A stretch of 64,000 nucleotides of DNA from positions 186,001 to 250,000 of the forward strand of contig NZ_PSTZ01000006.1 of assembly GCF_002931555.1 (NCBI RefSeq), written 5' to 3'. Origin of the DNA: Pseudoclavibacter sp. RFBB5 (GTDB lineage: Bacteria > Actinomycetota > Actinomycetes > Actinomycetales > Microbacteriaceae). A program made the position numbers and the translations under genes. Under the pieces are notes generated by a model. The model was not told the DNA's origin. It did no database searches and was given only the letters and a program-made list of their open reading frames with translations. Positions 17,116 through 26,189 of this stretch are shown here, one piece after another (the stretch's first letter is position 1; each line of letters starts with the position of its first letter).

Positions 17116-19779
17116 ATGGTGACCACAAACGAATCAGACCAGAACAGCAACACGGAGTCGGCGAGCGGCCAGGAGCAGCTCGACGCAGACCTCCGCCAGG
17201 AGTCCGCCCAGGCGGTGGAAGAGCAGACCGAGGAACAGGGGTCCGGGGAAGACACGACTTCGCCCATCCCCGCCGTCATCTCGTCGACGACGCTGTTCTT
17301 CCTGCAGCCCGACCTGCCACCGGTCCTGGAGCGCGCACCGCGCGAGGACCGCAGCCGGACGCGACGACAGGACGACGAGCCGTACGAGCGTCCGGAGCGC
17401 AGCGACCGCGCCGACCGCTACGACCGCCAGGAGTCGAGCGACCGCTCGGACCGGGGAGACCGTGGAGACCGCTCGGACCGGGGAGACCGCTCACGCGAGT
17501 CCTCACGTGACGACCGCCGGCAGGCATCCGCCGAGCGCTCGCAGTCGACTACCCGTCGCCGTCAGCCGCGCGAGGAGCAGCAGGCCGAAGAGCCGGTGCT
17601 CATCACGGAACCGCAGAAGATCAAGGGCTCGACGCGTCTCGAGGCAAAGCGCCAGCGGCGTCGCGAGGGCCGCGAGAGCGGTCGCCGTCGCCAAGTCGTC
17701 ACCGAGTCCGAGTTCCTCGCCCGGCGCGAGTCCGTCGACCGCGTCATGCTCGTCCGTGCCAAGGACGACCGCGTGCAGATCGGCGTGCTCGAGGACAAGG
17801 TCCTCGTCGAGCACTACGTCGCCCGCTCGCAGGAGTCGTCCCTCATCGGGAACGTCTACCTCGGCCGCGTCCAGAACGTGCTGCCGAGCATGGAAGCCGC
17901 CTTCATCGACATCGGTCGCGGGCGCAACGCCGTCCTCTACTCCGGAGAGGTCGACTGGGCCGCCGCGGAGGTCGGCGGCAAGTCGCGTCGCATCGAGAAC
18001 GCCCTCAAGCCAGGCGACCGCGTGCTCGTCCAGGTCACCAAGGACCCGATCGGCCACAAGGGCGCGCGCCTCACGAGCCAGGTCTCGCTTCCCGGCCGCT
18101 ACCTCGTCTACGTCCCCGGCAACTCGATGAACGGCATCTCACGCAAGCTGCCGGACACGGAGCGCGCTCGCCTCAAGAAGATCCTGAAGGAGACCCTGCC
18201 GGCAGGCGTCGGCGTCATCGTGCGCACCGCCGCCGAGGGGGCGACTCAGGACCAGCTCGAGCGCGACGTCAACCGACTCACGGCACAGTGGGCCGACATC
18301 TCCTCCCGCATCGAGGCAGGCCCAGCTCCTGCGCTCCTGCACTCCGAGCCCGACCTGCTCATCAAGATCATCCGCGATGTCTTCAACGAGGACTTCCAGA
18401 AGATCGTGATCCAGGGCAGCGATGAGCTCGAGACCATCACGACCTACCTGCGCCAGGTTGCCCCTGACCTCGTCGATCGCGTCGAGGCATTCCAGGGCGG
18501 CGACGTCTTCGCCGAGTACCGCGCCACCGAGCACATCGAGAAGGCCCTCGACCGCAAGGTCTGGCTGCCCTCCGGTGGATCGCTGGTCATCGACCGCACC
18601 GAGGCCATGACGGTCGTCGACGTCAACACGGGGAAGTTCGTCGGGTCCGGCGGCAACCTCGAGGAGACAGTCACGAAGAACAACCTCGAGGCCGCCGAAG
18701 AGGTGGTGCGTCAGCTGCGTCTCCGTGACATCGGCGGCATCATCGTCGTCGACTTCATCGACATGGTGCTCGAATCGAACCGCGACCTCGTCATGCGTCG
18801 CCTCATCGAGTGCCTCAGCCGCGACCGCACGAAGCACCAGGTCGCCGAGGTCACGAGCCTCGGTCTGGTGCAGATGACCCGCAAGAAGCTGGGCCTCGGC
18901 CTGCTCGAGACGTTCAGCGAGCCGTGCGAGTCCTGCGCTGGTCGCGGTGTCATCGTGTTCCACGACCCAGTGCTCAAGCACCGCGGTGGAGCGCCCGACA
19001 GCGCCGCCAACAGCAAGAACGGCCGCAAGGGCCGCGGAGGCGGACAGCAGCGCGAGCAGCAGGGCCCTCGGGCGGTCGCAGCTCCGGCGGCGCCGTCGAC
19101 GTCCACGCATGGCATCACGGACGAGCTCCGCGGGGCCCTCTCCAAGATCGCCGCATCCACCATCAACGGTCAGAAGCCGGGCGAGCACGGCGAGGAGCAG
19201 GCCGCGGATGCGCAGTCGCAGCCAGGTGCCCAGGCGCCGGCCGCCGACGTGCGGGGTGACGAGCAGGCCGCCCAGCCGAGTGAGTCTCGTCGCTCGCGTC
19301 GTGGGCGCAGGCGTGCCAAGACGGACGCCCAGGCACCCGCGTCGGCGCAGGAGCAGTCGCCGGAAGCGGCGTCTGGCGACGCGGCGGCGCCTGTCGACCG
19401 CAACGAGGCACAGCAGTCTGACACCGACGACCGCAAGGCTCGCGCCAGCGAGAACCTCTTCGACTTCGACTCGGCCAAGAGCGCCGAGTCGGCCCAGACC
19501 ACGCGCGAGGCCGACCCGGCAGCGCTGCGCGAACTCGACTCGCTGCTGGATGCACTGGTCGCCCCCGAGGGTGAGCAGCAGCAGCCAGCAGCGAGCGAAA
19601 CGACCGGGGCCCCAGCCGCGGTCGAGGTGACGACACCCGCCGCCCCTGAGGAGTCTCAGGACGCGTCGGTGACGTCGGCACCGGAGGCAGTCCAGCCGGT
19701 CACGGCTGAGCCGCCGAAGGGTGCTTCGGGGCGTCCGCGCCGCCGCCGCATCACGACGCCTCCGCTCTCCGCCGAATAG
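17116..19779 (+). CDS. rne: Ribonuclease E/G family endoribonuclease
   Basis: An 887-residue endoribonuclease for mRNA decay and rRNA/tRNA processing. The N-terminal 200 residues are acidic and then R/D/S-rich, with tandem SDRGDRGDRSDRGDRS. The catalytic core has the S1 domain (SSLIGNVYLGRVQNVLPSME, FIDIGRGRNAVLY). The DNase I-like site is near residue 501 (MTVVDVNTGKFVG, with the metal-binding Asp), with DIGGIIVVDFIDM after it, and the Zn-link is CESC (about 603-606). The C-terminal 270 residues look disordered and R/E/A-rich, like the scaffold arm of RNase E. ATG 17116 is preferred to one at 17047 because it follows a GGAG-type RBS and begins the conserved acidic start. Confidence 0.95.
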   Translation: MVTTNESDQNSNTESASGQEQLDADLRQESAQAVEEQTEEQGSGEDTTSPIPAVISSTTLFFLQPDLPPVLERAPREDRSRTRRQDDEPYERPERSDRADRYDRQESSDRSDRGDRGDRSDRGDRSRESSRDDRRQASAERSQSTTRRRQPREEQQAEEPVLITEPQKIKGSTRLEAKRQRRREGRESGRRRQVVTESEFLARRESVDRVMLVRAKDDRVQIGVLEDKVLVEHYVARSQESSLIGNVYLGRVQNVLPSMEAAFIDIGRGRNAVLYSGEVDWAAAEVGGKSRRIENALKPGDRVLVQVTKDPIGHKGARLTSQVSLPGRYLVYVPGNSMNGISRKLPDTERARLKKILKETLPAGVGVIVRTAAEGATQDQLERDVNRLTAQWADISSRIEAGPAPALLHSEPDLLIKIIRDVFNEDFQKIVIQGSDELETITTYLRQVAPDLVDRVEAFQGGDVFAEYRATEHIEKALDRKVWLPSGGSLVIDRTEAMTVVDVNTGKFVGSGGNLEETVTKNNLEAAEEVVRQLRLRDIGGIIVVDFIDMVLESNRDLVMRRLIECLSRDRTKHQVAEVTSLGLVQMTRKKLGLGLLETFSEPCESCAGRGVIVFHDPVLKHRGGAPDSAANSKNGRKGRGGGQQREQQGPRAVAAPAAPSTSTHGITDELRGALSKIAASTINGQKPGEHGEEQAADAQSQPGAQAPAADVRGDEQAAQPSESRRSRRGRRRAKTDAQAPASAQEQSPEAASGDAAAPVDRNEAQQSDTDDRKARASENLFDFDSAKSAESAQTTREADPAALRELDSLLDALVAPEGEQQQPAASETTGAPAAVEVTTPAAPEESQDASVTSAPEAVQPVTAEPPKGASGRPRRRRITTPPLSAE

Positions 19780-19830
19780 GCGGCCAGAGCAGGGCGGACG
19801 GGCGCGAGAGCGCCCACCGGGTGGGTGCGC

Positions 19831-19859
19831 TTGCGCGTACCGACCCTGCCGGGTAAAGT
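19831..19859 (+). promoter_or_regulatory. Probable promoter of rplU-rpmA
   Basis: TTGCGC (19831-19836) and TAAAGT (19854-19859) are 17 bases apart, a good sigma-70-like pair. The resulting leader is about 135 bases long and contains a small hairpin (CTCGC-CGCA-GCGAG near 19923-19936). No known ribosomal-protein leader motif was recognised. Confidence 0.6.
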
Positions 19860-20001
19860 GGTTCGCTGTTGCACGTTTGCATTCGTGCTGGCATTCCCTC
19901 GCCCGGTAGCAGGGCAGAGTCAGCTCGCCGCAGCGAGCAGGGCTTCCAGAGTTTGAACACACAGCGTCCGACCTTGTCGGGCTCGGAGAAAAGGTACTGA
20001 A

Positions 20002-20310
20002 GTGGTATTCGCAGTTGTGCGCGCCGGTGGACGGCAGGAGAAGGTAGAGGTGGGCACTGTGCTCACCACGAACCGTGTTGTTGCCGACAAGAAGGGCAAC
20101 GTCACGCTTCCGGCTGTGCTGCTCGTCGACGGTGAGACCATCACGAGTGACGCAGAGAAGCTCGCTAAGGTCACGGTGACTGCCGAGGTCCTGAACGACC
20201 TCCGTGGCCCGAAGATCGTCATCCAGAAGTACAAGAACAAGACCGGTTACAAGAAGCGTCAGGGCCACCGTCAGGAGCTCACGCGCATCAAGATCACCGA
20301 CATCAAGTAA
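20002..20310 (+). CDS. rplU: 50S ribosomal protein L21
   Basis: A 102-residue 23S rRNA-binding ribosomal protein of standard length. It has the L21 pattern: [16 protein letters not shown], then [20 protein letters not shown], and the C-terminal [20 protein letters not shown]. It starts with GTG at 20002, placed just after the purine-rich GGAGAAAAGG. It is the first gene of the rplU-rpmA pair, 18 bases before rpmA. Confidence 0.98.
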   Translation: MVFAVVRAGGRQEKVEVGTVLTTNRVVADKKGNVTLPAVLLVDGETITSDAEKLAKVTVTAEVLNDLRGPKIVIQKYKNKTGYKKRQGHRQELTRIKITDIK

Positions 20311-20328
20311 GTCGAGGAGCAGACTTCA

Positions 20329-20583
20329 ATGGCACACAAAAAGGGAGCGAGCTCGACTCGCAACGGCCGTGACTCGAACGCTCAGCGCCTCGGCGTGAAG
20401 CGCTTCGCGGGCCAGACCGTCAGCGCGGGCGAGATCCTCGTCCGTCAGCGCGGCACGCACTTCCACCCCGGCGCCCTCGTGGGCCGCGGTGGCGACGACA
20501 CGCTGTTCGCCCTCTCGGCAGGCATCGTCGAGTTCGGTGCGAAGGGCCGCCGCAAGGTGGTCAACATCGTCGCTGGCGAATAG
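20329..20583 (+). CDS. rpmA: 50S ribosomal protein L27
   Basis: An 84-residue protein whose N-terminal tail reaches toward the peptidyl-transferase centre. The signature is clear: [20 protein letters not shown], then [20 protein letters not shown] and GTHFHPG. There is no Firmicutes-type N-terminal propeptide. A GAGGAG RBS precedes it, and a strong terminator follows the stop. Confidence 0.98.
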   Translation: MAHKKGASSTRNGRDSNAQRLGVKRFAGQTVSAGEILVRQRGTHFHPGALVGRGGDDTLFALSAGIVEFGAKGRRKVVNIVAGE

Positions 20584-20619
20584 CAGCAAGCACAGTCCCT
20601 GAATATCAGGGCGGTGTCA

Positions 20620-20660
20620 GGATGAGGGGCGGGCCACGGTCCGCCCCTCATCCGTATTTT
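20620..20660 (+). terminator. Rho-independent terminator after rpmA
   Basis: A 13-base-pair perfect GC-rich stem, GGATGAGGGGCGG (20620-20632) with CCGCCCCTCATCC (20641-20653), and an 8-base loop, followed by GTATTTT. It separates the ribosomal pair from obgE. Confidence 0.85.
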
Positions 20661-20689
20661 CAGGACCAATCGTTCTACAGGAGCTCTTC

Positions 20690-22198
20690 ATGGCCACCTT
20701 CGTCGACCAGGTGACGCTGTATCTGCGCGCTGGAGAGGGTGGCAACGGCTGCGTCTCCGTCAAGCGCGAGAAGTTCAAGCCACTCGCCGGCCCCGATGGC
20801 GGTGACGGTGGCAACGGCGGAAGCATCACGTTCTTCGCCGACCCGCAGGAGACGACGCTGCTGTCGTACCACCACAAGCCCCACCGCTCGAGTGACAAGG
20901 GCGGCTTCGGCATGGGCGACTGGCGGAACGGCTACACGGGTCAGCCGCTCGACCTCCCCGTTCCCGTCGGCACGGTTGTCCGTGACGCGGACGGGGTCGA
21001 GCTCGCCGATCTCTCGGAGCCCGGCATGCGCTACGTCGCGGCCGAGGGCGGCCAGGGTGGCCTGGGGAATGCATCGCTCGCGAACACCAAGCGCAAGGCT
21101 CCCGGCTTCGCGTTGCTGGGCACGCCCGGCGAGGAGCTGCAGGTGCAGCTCGAGCTCAAGATCGTCGCTGATGTGGCCTTCGTAGGCTACCCGTCGGCCG
21201 GCAAGTCGAGCCTTATCGCGGCCATGTCGGCCGCCAAGCCGAAGATCGCCGACTACCCCTTCACGACCCTCCACCCCAACCTCGGCGTCGTGCAGGCGGC
21301 CCAGTACCGCTACACGGTCGCCGACGTCCCCGGGCTCATCGAGGGCGCGAGCGAGGGCAAGGGCCTTGGCCTCGACTTCCTGAGGCACGTCGAGCGGTGC
21401 TCTGCGCTCTTGCACGTGCTCGACTGCGGAACGCTCGATCCGGGTCGCGACCCGATCAGCGACCTCGATGTCATCCTCGAGGAGCTGCGCAGCTACCCGG
21501 TGCCCGAGGGGCAGACGCCCCTGCTCGAGCGCCCCCAGCTCATCGCGCTGAACAAGATCGACCTGCCGGACGGCCGCGAACTCGCGGACTTCGTCCGTCC
21601 CGAGCTCGAGGAGCGCGGCTACCGTGTCTTCGAGATCTCCACGGTCAGCCACGAAGGGCTGAAGGAGCTCTCCTTCGCGCTCGGTGAGCTCATCGAACGC
21701 GACCGCGAGGCGAAGCTGGCCGAGCTGGCCATCAAGCCGCGCATCGTGCTCCGCCCGCGCCCCGTCGACGAGAAGGACTTCGAGATCCGCGTCGAGGGTG
21801 GAACGCACGGCAACACCTACCGCATCCTGGGCGAGAAGCCGCAGCGCTGGGTCGCGCAGACCGACTTCGCCAACGATGAGGCGATCGGCTACCTCGCCGA
21901 CCGTCTCAACAAGATCGGCGTCGAGGATGCCCTCTTCAAGGCGGGGGCCGTCGCCGGGTCCGCGGTGATCATCGGACCTGGCTCGCAGGGCATCGTCTTC
22001 GACTGGGAGCCCACGCTCACGAGCGCGGCCGAGCTGACCGTCTCGCCCCGTGGCACGGACAGTCGCCTCGAGGAGAACGCTCGCACGACGACACGCGAGC
22101 GTCGCGAGGGCTACTACGAGCGGATGGACGGCAAGGCCGCGGCCCGCGCCGAGCTCGAGCGTGAGCGCGAGGGCGGCGTATGGAAGGTCGACGAGTGA
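20690..22198 (+). CDS. obgE: Obg-family GTPase (ribosome assembly, growth control)
   Basis: A 502-residue GTPase with three domains. The Gly-rich Obg fold (about 1-160) includes RAGEGGNGCVSVKREKF and DGGDGGNGGSI. The G domain has the P-loop GYPSAGKSSL (about 166-175), the switch ADYPFTTLHPNLGVV, DVPGLIEGASEGKGLG, and NKID as G4. The C-terminal OCT domain (about 345-430) reads FEIRVEGGTHGNTYRILGEK. A further 60 charged residues end the protein. It binds the 50S subunit and links GTP level to growth. RBS AGGAG precedes the ATG. The order rplU, rpmA, obgE is conserved in bacteria. Confidence 0.97.
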   Translation: MATFVDQVTLYLRAGEGGNGCVSVKREKFKPLAGPDGGDGGNGGSITFFADPQETTLLSYHHKPHRSSDKGGFGMGDWRNGYTGQPLDLPVPVGTVVRDADGVELADLSEPGMRYVAAEGGQGGLGNASLANTKRKAPGFALLGTPGEELQVQLELKIVADVAFVGYPSAGKSSLIAAMSAAKPKIADYPFTTLHPNLGVVQAAQYRYTVADVPGLIEGASEGKGLGLDFLRHVERCSALLHVLDCGTLDPGRDPISDLDVILEELRSYPVPEGQTPLLERPQLIALNKIDLPDGRELADFVRPELEERGYRVFEISTVSHEGLKELSFALGELIERDREAKLAELAIKPRIVLRPRPVDEKDFEIRVEGGTHGNTYRILGEKPQRWVAQTDFANDEAIGYLADRLNKIGVEDALFKAGAVAGSAVIIGPGSQGIVFDWEPTLTSAAELTVSPRGTDSRLEENARTTTRERREGYYERMDGKAAARAELEREREGGVWKVDE

Positions 22199-22226
22199 CC
22201 CTTCGAACATGGGTAGGATGGACGGC

Positions 22227-22481
22227 ATGATCGAGCTGATTCCTGCCGTGCTTGCCAACGCTGTGCTAGCTGAAGAGGGGCACCACGTCGTCAACGAGCT
22301 GGCGATGCCCCCGATCATGTTCGGCGTCGTCACGCTCGTCACCTTCGTGGTCCTCATCGCCGTGACGTACGCGTTCCGGAACACGTGGCACAGCCACCCG
22401 GTCGACTCGAAGGTCGTGCCGTACGAGCCGTTCAACCACGCTGGTGTCATCGAAGCCGGTTCGGTCCACTCGAAGCACTAG
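22227..22481 (+). CDS. Small single-span membrane protein, conserved hypothetical
   Basis: An 84-residue protein with a short hydrophobic N-terminus ([20 protein letters not shown]) and one clear membrane helix, [20 protein letters not shown], followed by [15 protein letters not shown]. It lies between obgE and nadD, 28 bases after obgE and 22 before nadD, so it is probably co-transcribed with them. Start at ATG 22227, with TAGGATGG a few bases upstream; two in-frame ATGs lie just before it. I do not know a function. The two His residues near the membrane (HHVVNEL) are notable but not diagnostic. Confidence 0.75.
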   Translation: MIELIPAVLANAVLAEEGHHVVNELAMPPIMFGVVTLVTFVVLIAVTYAFRNTWHSHPVDSKVVPYEPFNHAGVIEAGSVHSKH

Positions 22482-22503
22482 CGCGAAGAGCCGCGCCGCC
22501 CCC

Positions 22504-23133
22504 ATGCCTCATACCGTCGAGACCTCCCCTGCAGCCGCGCGCCGTCGTGTCGGCATCATGGGTGGCACCTTCGACCCCATCCACCACGGGCACCTCGTGG
22601 CGGCGAGCGAGGCGGCGGCGCACTTCGAGCTGGATGAGGTGCTCTTCGTGCCGACGGGAAAGCCCTCGCACAAGTCGCACGTGACGCCCGTCGAGCACCG
22701 CTACCTCATGACGGTCATCGCGACGGCCTCGAACCCGCGCTTCAAGGTCAGTCGAGTGGACGTCGACCGCGACGGTCCCACGTACACGATCGACACGCTC
22801 CGCGACGTGCAGCGCCTCCGTCCTGATGCGGACCTCTACTTCATCACGGGAGCCGATGCCATCACGCAGATCCTCGGCTGGAAGAACTCGCTCGAGCTCT
22901 TCGAGCTCGCGCAGTTCGTCGCCGTCTCTCGACCCGGTCACGAGCTGCGAACCGACGGGATCCCGGCAGACAAGGTCGCCGTCCTCCAGATTCCCGCGCT
23001 GGCGATCTCCTCGACCGATATCAGGGAGCGCGCCTACGAGGAGAAACCGGTCTGGTACCTGGTCCCGGACGGCGTCGTGCAGTACATGGCGAAGCACCGG
23101 CTGTACACGGCTGAAGAGATTGATGCGATATGA
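22504..23133 (+). CDS. nadD: Nicotinate-nucleotide adenylyltransferase
   Basis: A 209-residue enzyme of NAD biosynthesis that joins ATP and nicotinate mononucleotide to form deamido-NAD. The nucleotidyltransferase motif [12 protein letters not shown] is exact. [12 protein letters not shown] and the C-terminal [10 protein letters not shown] (ISxTxIR) complete the signature. The start is placed at ATG 22504; an upstream in-frame codon at 22444 would overlap the preceding gene. It ends with an ATGA overlap into the next gene. Confidence 0.96.
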   Translation: MPHTVETSPAAARRRVGIMGGTFDPIHHGHLVAASEAAAHFELDEVLFVPTGKPSHKSHVTPVEHRYLMTVIATASNPRFKVSRVDVDRDGPTYTIDTLRDVQRLRPDADLYFITGADAITQILGWKNSLELFELAQFVAVSRPGHELRTDGIPADKVAVLQIPALAISSTDIRERAYEEKPVWYLVPDGVVQYMAKHRLYTAEEIDAI

Positions 23134-23906
23134 GTGACGCCCCACTGACCCGCCGCGAGCTGCGAGAGCTCGAACGGCGCCGCGAGAAGGGCGAGGAGAC
23201 GCCGCTGCCGAACCGCACGCCGACCGTATCGGTCGACGCGGGAGTTCCGAGCGCTGACGTGTCGAGCGCTGATGCCACGAGCGCTGACGCTCCAGGGCAG
23301 CCCTCAGCGCCCGCTCCCGCATCCGGTGTCGCCCTCGAGGCTCCTCTGCAGATCGACGGGCTCTCGCCTGAGCGGCCCCCCGAGACCGCTGATACGGCGG
23401 AGCCCGCGGAGCTGCCCGGCGACTCGTTCAACCGCAGCCCGGCAGCCGTCGAGCAGGAAGCCCAGGAAGACGGCACGAGCGGCGACTACTTCCGTCGCCT
23501 CGTGATGGCGAGCCACTCCACAGACGAGACTCCGACGGGCATGATCGTCATGCCTGAGATGAGCTCGCCAGACATCACGGGTGCCCTCAGCGGCGCCGGT
23601 GACCTCATGGTGACGGGCAAGATGCAGGTCTCCCGCGAGCTCTCCAACTTCGGCACGCTCACCAGCGGCCTCGACTCGCCCGAGATCGACCGGGACGACG
23701 ACGGCGACGAGCCGCAGCAGACCAGAGTCGTCGAAGAGCACACGCCGGTCGCTGCCAGTCGCGCGGTCCGCGAGCCGGGAATGCCGCTCGCGCCTCGTCG
23801 CGGACACGGCATCCGCCTCTCGATCTGGGCCGTCGTCAGCGGGATCGCCGTCGCTGTGGCTGGCGTTGTCGCCGTGATCCTGGGTATCGTTCAGGGTTGG
23901 TTCTGA
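23130..23906 (+). CDS. Conserved hypothetical protein with disordered region and C-terminal membrane anchor
   Basis: A 258-residue protein. The N-terminus [19 protein letters not shown] is a charged helix, followed by about 180 residues rich in A, S, P, E and D that look disordered. A single tail helix, [20 protein letters not shown], lies at the end. This arrangement (MTRRELRE start and tail anchor) is known to me as a hypothetical gene between nadD and rsfS in related actinomycetes. The start overlaps the nadD stop (ATGA). No function is visible. Confidence 0.75.
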   Translation: MSDAPLTRRELRELERRREKGEETPLPNRTPTVSVDAGVPSADVSSADATSADAPGQPSAPAPASGVALEAPLQIDGLSPERPPETADTAEPAELPGDSFNRSPAAVEQEAQEDGTSGDYFRRLVMASHSTDETPTGMIVMPEMSSPDITGALSGAGDLMVTGKMQVSRELSNFGTLTSGLDSPEIDRDDDGDEPQQTRVVEEHTPVAASRAVREPGMPLAPRRGHGIRLSIWAVVSGIAVAVAGVVAVILGIVQGWF

Positions 23907-23976
23907 TCAGCTGGCGAGCGCATCGCCTCTCGGACACCACGATGAGCTCTCAAGGGCTCTCAATGAAAGGGACCGA

Positions 23977-24381
23977 ATGACCGCGAGTACGCGAGCAATC
24001 GAACTGGCACACGTCGCAGCGAAGGCTGCCGACAAGAGACTCGGCTTCGACATCGTCGCCCTGGACGTCTCGAACAACATGCCGCTCACGGATATCTTCC
24101 TGCTCGTCTCCGGCCGAAACGAGCGCATGGTGCTGTCTATCGCCGACGAGATCGAAGACGCGATGCGCGACATCGGGCAGCGCACGCTGCGCCGTGAGGG
24201 TCGCCGCGAGGGCCGTTGGGTGCTCCTCGACTTCAACGACATCGTCGTGCACGTCTTCCACGAGGAGGAGCGCATGTTCTACGGGCTCGAGCGCCTGTGG
24301 AACGACGCCCCCGTCGTGAAGCTCGACATCGGCGCCGAGGACGCGGAATCCGCGGACTCGGCTCCGGAAGCACAGAGCTGA
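23977..24381 (+). CDS. rsfS: Ribosomal silencing factor RsfS
   Basis: A 134-residue protein that binds L14 on the large subunit and blocks subunit joining under poor growth. Typical segments: AADKRLGFDIVALDVSNNMP, LTDIFLLVSGRNERMV, and the C-terminal WVLLDFNDIVVHVFHEEER followed by FYGLERLW. Length is standard. An AAAGGGA RBS precedes the ATG. The nadD-x-rsfS order supports the call. Confidence 0.97.
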   Translation: MTASTRAIELAHVAAKAADKRLGFDIVALDVSNNMPLTDIFLLVSGRNERMVLSIADEIEDAMRDIGQRTLRREGRREGRWVLLDFNDIVVHVFHEEERMFYGLERLWNDAPVVKLDIGAEDAESADSAPEAQS

Positions 24382-24386
24382 CCGGC

Positions 24387-25172
24387 GTGACCACCCGCAG
24401 GTCCCCGGGGGGATGGGCATGGCTCGTCGTCACCGGCTTGCTGGCGGGCTTCCTCTCCGGCCTCTTCGGCGTCGGTGGGGGCATCCTCATCGTGCCGGCC
24501 CTCATCTACCTGGTGCGACTCGACCCACGCCTGGCAGCGGGCACCTCGCTTCTCGCGATCCTGCCCTCGGCGATCGTCGGCGTCGTGACGTACGCGATCG
24601 GCGGCCACGTCGATCTGCTCCTCGCCCTGCTGCTGGCGGCGGGTGCGATCGTCGGGGCGCCGATCGGGTCCTGGCTCCTGCAGAAGGTCTCGAAGCGCAC
24701 CCTGCAGTGGTCGTTCATCGCCTTCATCGTCGTCGTCATCATCTCCCTCTTCCTGGTCGTGCCCTCGAGGGACGCCGCCGTTCATATCGACGTCCTCGGG
24801 GGAGTGCTGCTCGTCGTCCTCGGTCTCTGCACGGGTGTTCTCTCCGGGTTGCTCGGCATCGGCGGCGGCGTTGTCGTCGTCCCGATGCTGGTCGTGCTGT
24901 TCGGGTCCAGTGACCTGCTGGCGAAGGGCAGCTCGCTGCTCATGATGATTCCGACGGCGATCTCCGGCACGATCAGCAACCTCCGCCGCAAGAACGTCGA
25001 CGTGGGTGCTGGCCTCGCCGTCGGTGGGTCGGCCTGCCTGACCACGACCCTCGGAGGGTTGAGCGCTGCGGCCATCTCGCCATCGCTCGCGAACATCCTC
25101 TTCGCCGTGTTCCTCGCGGCGACCGCCATCCGCATGGGGATCGACGCGTGGCCACGCCGTCGCGCGCAGTAG
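24387..25172 (+). CDS. TauE/SafE-family membrane transporter
   Basis: A 261-residue membrane protein with about eight hydrophobic segments arranged as two repeats. Each begins with the family's Gly-rich motif: GLLAGFLSGLFGVGGGILIV in the first half and GVLSGLLGIGGGVVVVP in the second. Members export sulfite, sulfoacetate or related organic anions. The start is GTG 24387, five bases after the rsfS stop, so it probably reads through from rsfS. Substrate is not inferable from the window. Confidence 0.88.
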   Translation: MTTRRSPGGWAWLVVTGLLAGFLSGLFGVGGGILIVPALIYLVRLDPRLAAGTSLLAILPSAIVGVVTYAIGGHVDLLLALLLAAGAIVGAPIGSWLLQKVSKRTLQWSFIAFIVVVIISLFLVVPSRDAAVHIDVLGGVLLVVLGLCTGVLSGLLGIGGGVVVVPMLVVLFGSSDLLAKGSSLLMMIPTAISGTISNLRRKNVDVGAGLAVGGSACLTTTLGGLSAAAISPSLANILFAVFLAATAIRMGIDAWPRRRAQ

Positions 25173-25195
25173 CGACACGCGCCGGCCGCCTCGAT

Positions 25196-25224
25196 TTGGT
25201 ACGCCTCAGGTTCTGAGCTATTAT
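25196..25224 (+). promoter_or_regulatory. Promoter of tRNA-Ala
   Basis: TTGGTA (25196-25201) and TATTAT (25219-25224) are 17 bases apart, in a locally AT-rich patch 24 bases before the tRNA. The -10 is close to consensus. Confidence 0.7.
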
Positions 25225-25248
25225 TTTCGAGTTCCCGGAAACGGGTGC

Positions 25249-25324
25249 GGGTCTGTGGCGCAGCTGGTAGCGCACCTGCATGGCATGCAGGGGGTCAGGG
25301 GTTCGAATCCCCTCAGATCCACCA
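25249..25324 (+). tRNA. tRNA-Ala (anticodon GGC)
   Basis: A 76-base tRNA that folds completely. The acceptor arm is GGGTCTG (25249-25255) with CAGATCC (25314-25320), one G-U pair. The D arm has GCGC/GCGC stems. The anticodon stem is CCTGC/GCAGG with loop ATGGCAT, giving anticodon GGC (25282-25284), which reads GCC and GCT alanine codons. The T arm is AGGGG-TTCGAAT-CCCCT. The discriminator is A, and CCA is encoded (25322-25324). Confidence 0.98.
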
Positions 25325-25326
25325 AG

Positions 25327-25360
25327 AAGCCCCGGTCAGCACACGCTGACCGGGGCTTTC
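25327..25360 (+). terminator. Rho-independent terminator after tRNA-Ala
   Basis: A 14-base-pair perfect stem, AAGCCCCGGTCAGC (25327-25340) with GCTGACCGGGGCTT (25345-25358), and an ACAC loop, followed by TCTCG. The stem begins two bases after the encoded CCA. Confidence 0.9.
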
Positions 25361-25430
25361 TCGATCGTGCCGCGGGCGTGTGCGGTCCTCACCCCGAACG
25401 TGCGACGTACGCATGGGGCAGGATGTCCGC

Positions 25431-26189
25431 ATGGCGAGACGCATAACGAGCGACAACGCGCGCGCGAACTGGAGCGCGCTGATCGCGACTCCCTTCGCGG
25501 CGGCCTTCTACATCTTCGTGGCGAGCAGGCTCGGGGTCGAGATCGGCGACTCCGTGCGCTACCTGGTGAGCATCTTCATCGTCTTCTGGCCCCTGTTCGG
25601 TGCGGTCTACCTGATCTGGACGCACCTGGCGTACCGCAATGCGGATACCGTGCAGCTGCGGGTGGCGTCCCGGCAGGAGCGCATCACCAAGCGTCGATGG
25701 TGGCATCGGCTTGTCGGCTACGGGGGAGCGACTGACTGGACGACCGCCGGCGCCATGGTCGCCGTCGCTCTGACGATCGCGATCGCGCAGGAACCCGCCT
25801 TCCGGGACCAGACGGTCTTCGTGGTGCTCGGGCTCGCGACGGTGGCCGCGTCGTGGGCGCTCATGGTCTACGCCTTCGCGCTCGAGTACCTGCGCCTGGA
25901 CGCGACAGCAGCGACGGCGCCGGCGGTCGGGCTCGAGGGCGCATCCGCCCCCGAGCAGGAGCGGGCGAGTCGCCCGGAGATCGTGTTCCCGTTCGAGGAG
26001 GAGCCGCGGTTCGGCGACTATCTGACGCTCGCCGTGCTGATGTCGACGATGGCCGCGACCGCCTCGGCAGAGATCACGTCCCGCCGAGGCTGGCGGATCG
26101 CGCGCACGAACGTCGTGCTGGCGTTCTCGTTCAACTCGGTCATCGTCGCGATGATGGTGTCGGTGCTCTTCGGCGGCCTCACGAGCTAG
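25431..26189 (+). CDS. DUF1345-family integral membrane protein
   Basis: A 252-residue membrane protein with about five hydrophobic segments, e.g. WSALIATPFAAAFYIFVASR, YLVSIFIVFWPLFGAVYLIW and VFVVLGLATVAASWALMVYA. The C-terminal block with FGDYLTLAVLMSTMAATASA and then FSFNSVIVAMMVSVLF matches the DUF1345 pattern (F.D..YLA...GT...TSD.......R......H....F.FNTVI.A). Function unknown. ATG 25431 is chosen for its GGGGCAGGA-type RBS; an in-frame codon at 25380 precedes it. It converges with the oxidoreductase gene, overlapping by 4 bases. Confidence 0.8.
   Translation: MARRITSDNARANWSALIATPFAAAFYIFVASRLGVEIGDSVRYLVSIFIVFWPLFGAVYLIWTHLAYRNADTVQLRVASRQERITKRRWWHRLVGYGGATDWTTAGAMVAVALTIAIAQEPAFRDQTVFVVLGLATVAASWALMVYAFALEYLRLDATAATAPAVGLEGASAPEQERASRPEIVFPFEEEPRFGDYLTLAVLMSTMAATASAEITSRRGWRIARTNVVLAFSFNSVIVAMMVSVLFGGLTS

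Noticed and set aside
17440-17500. Short regular repeats considered as a CRISPR-like or satellite array.
   Set aside because: They are in frame inside the RNase E/G coding region, encode the R-G-D/S-D-R tract, and have no spacer pattern.
22444-22503. Upstream in-frame start for nadD.
   Set aside because: It would overlap the preceding small membrane protein gene, and the residues added do not belong to the NadD fold.
25249-25360. tRNA-Ala considered as an attachment site for an integrated element.
   Set aside because: No duplicated tRNA 3' end, integrase or cargo genes are seen downstream; ordinary genes follow the terminator.
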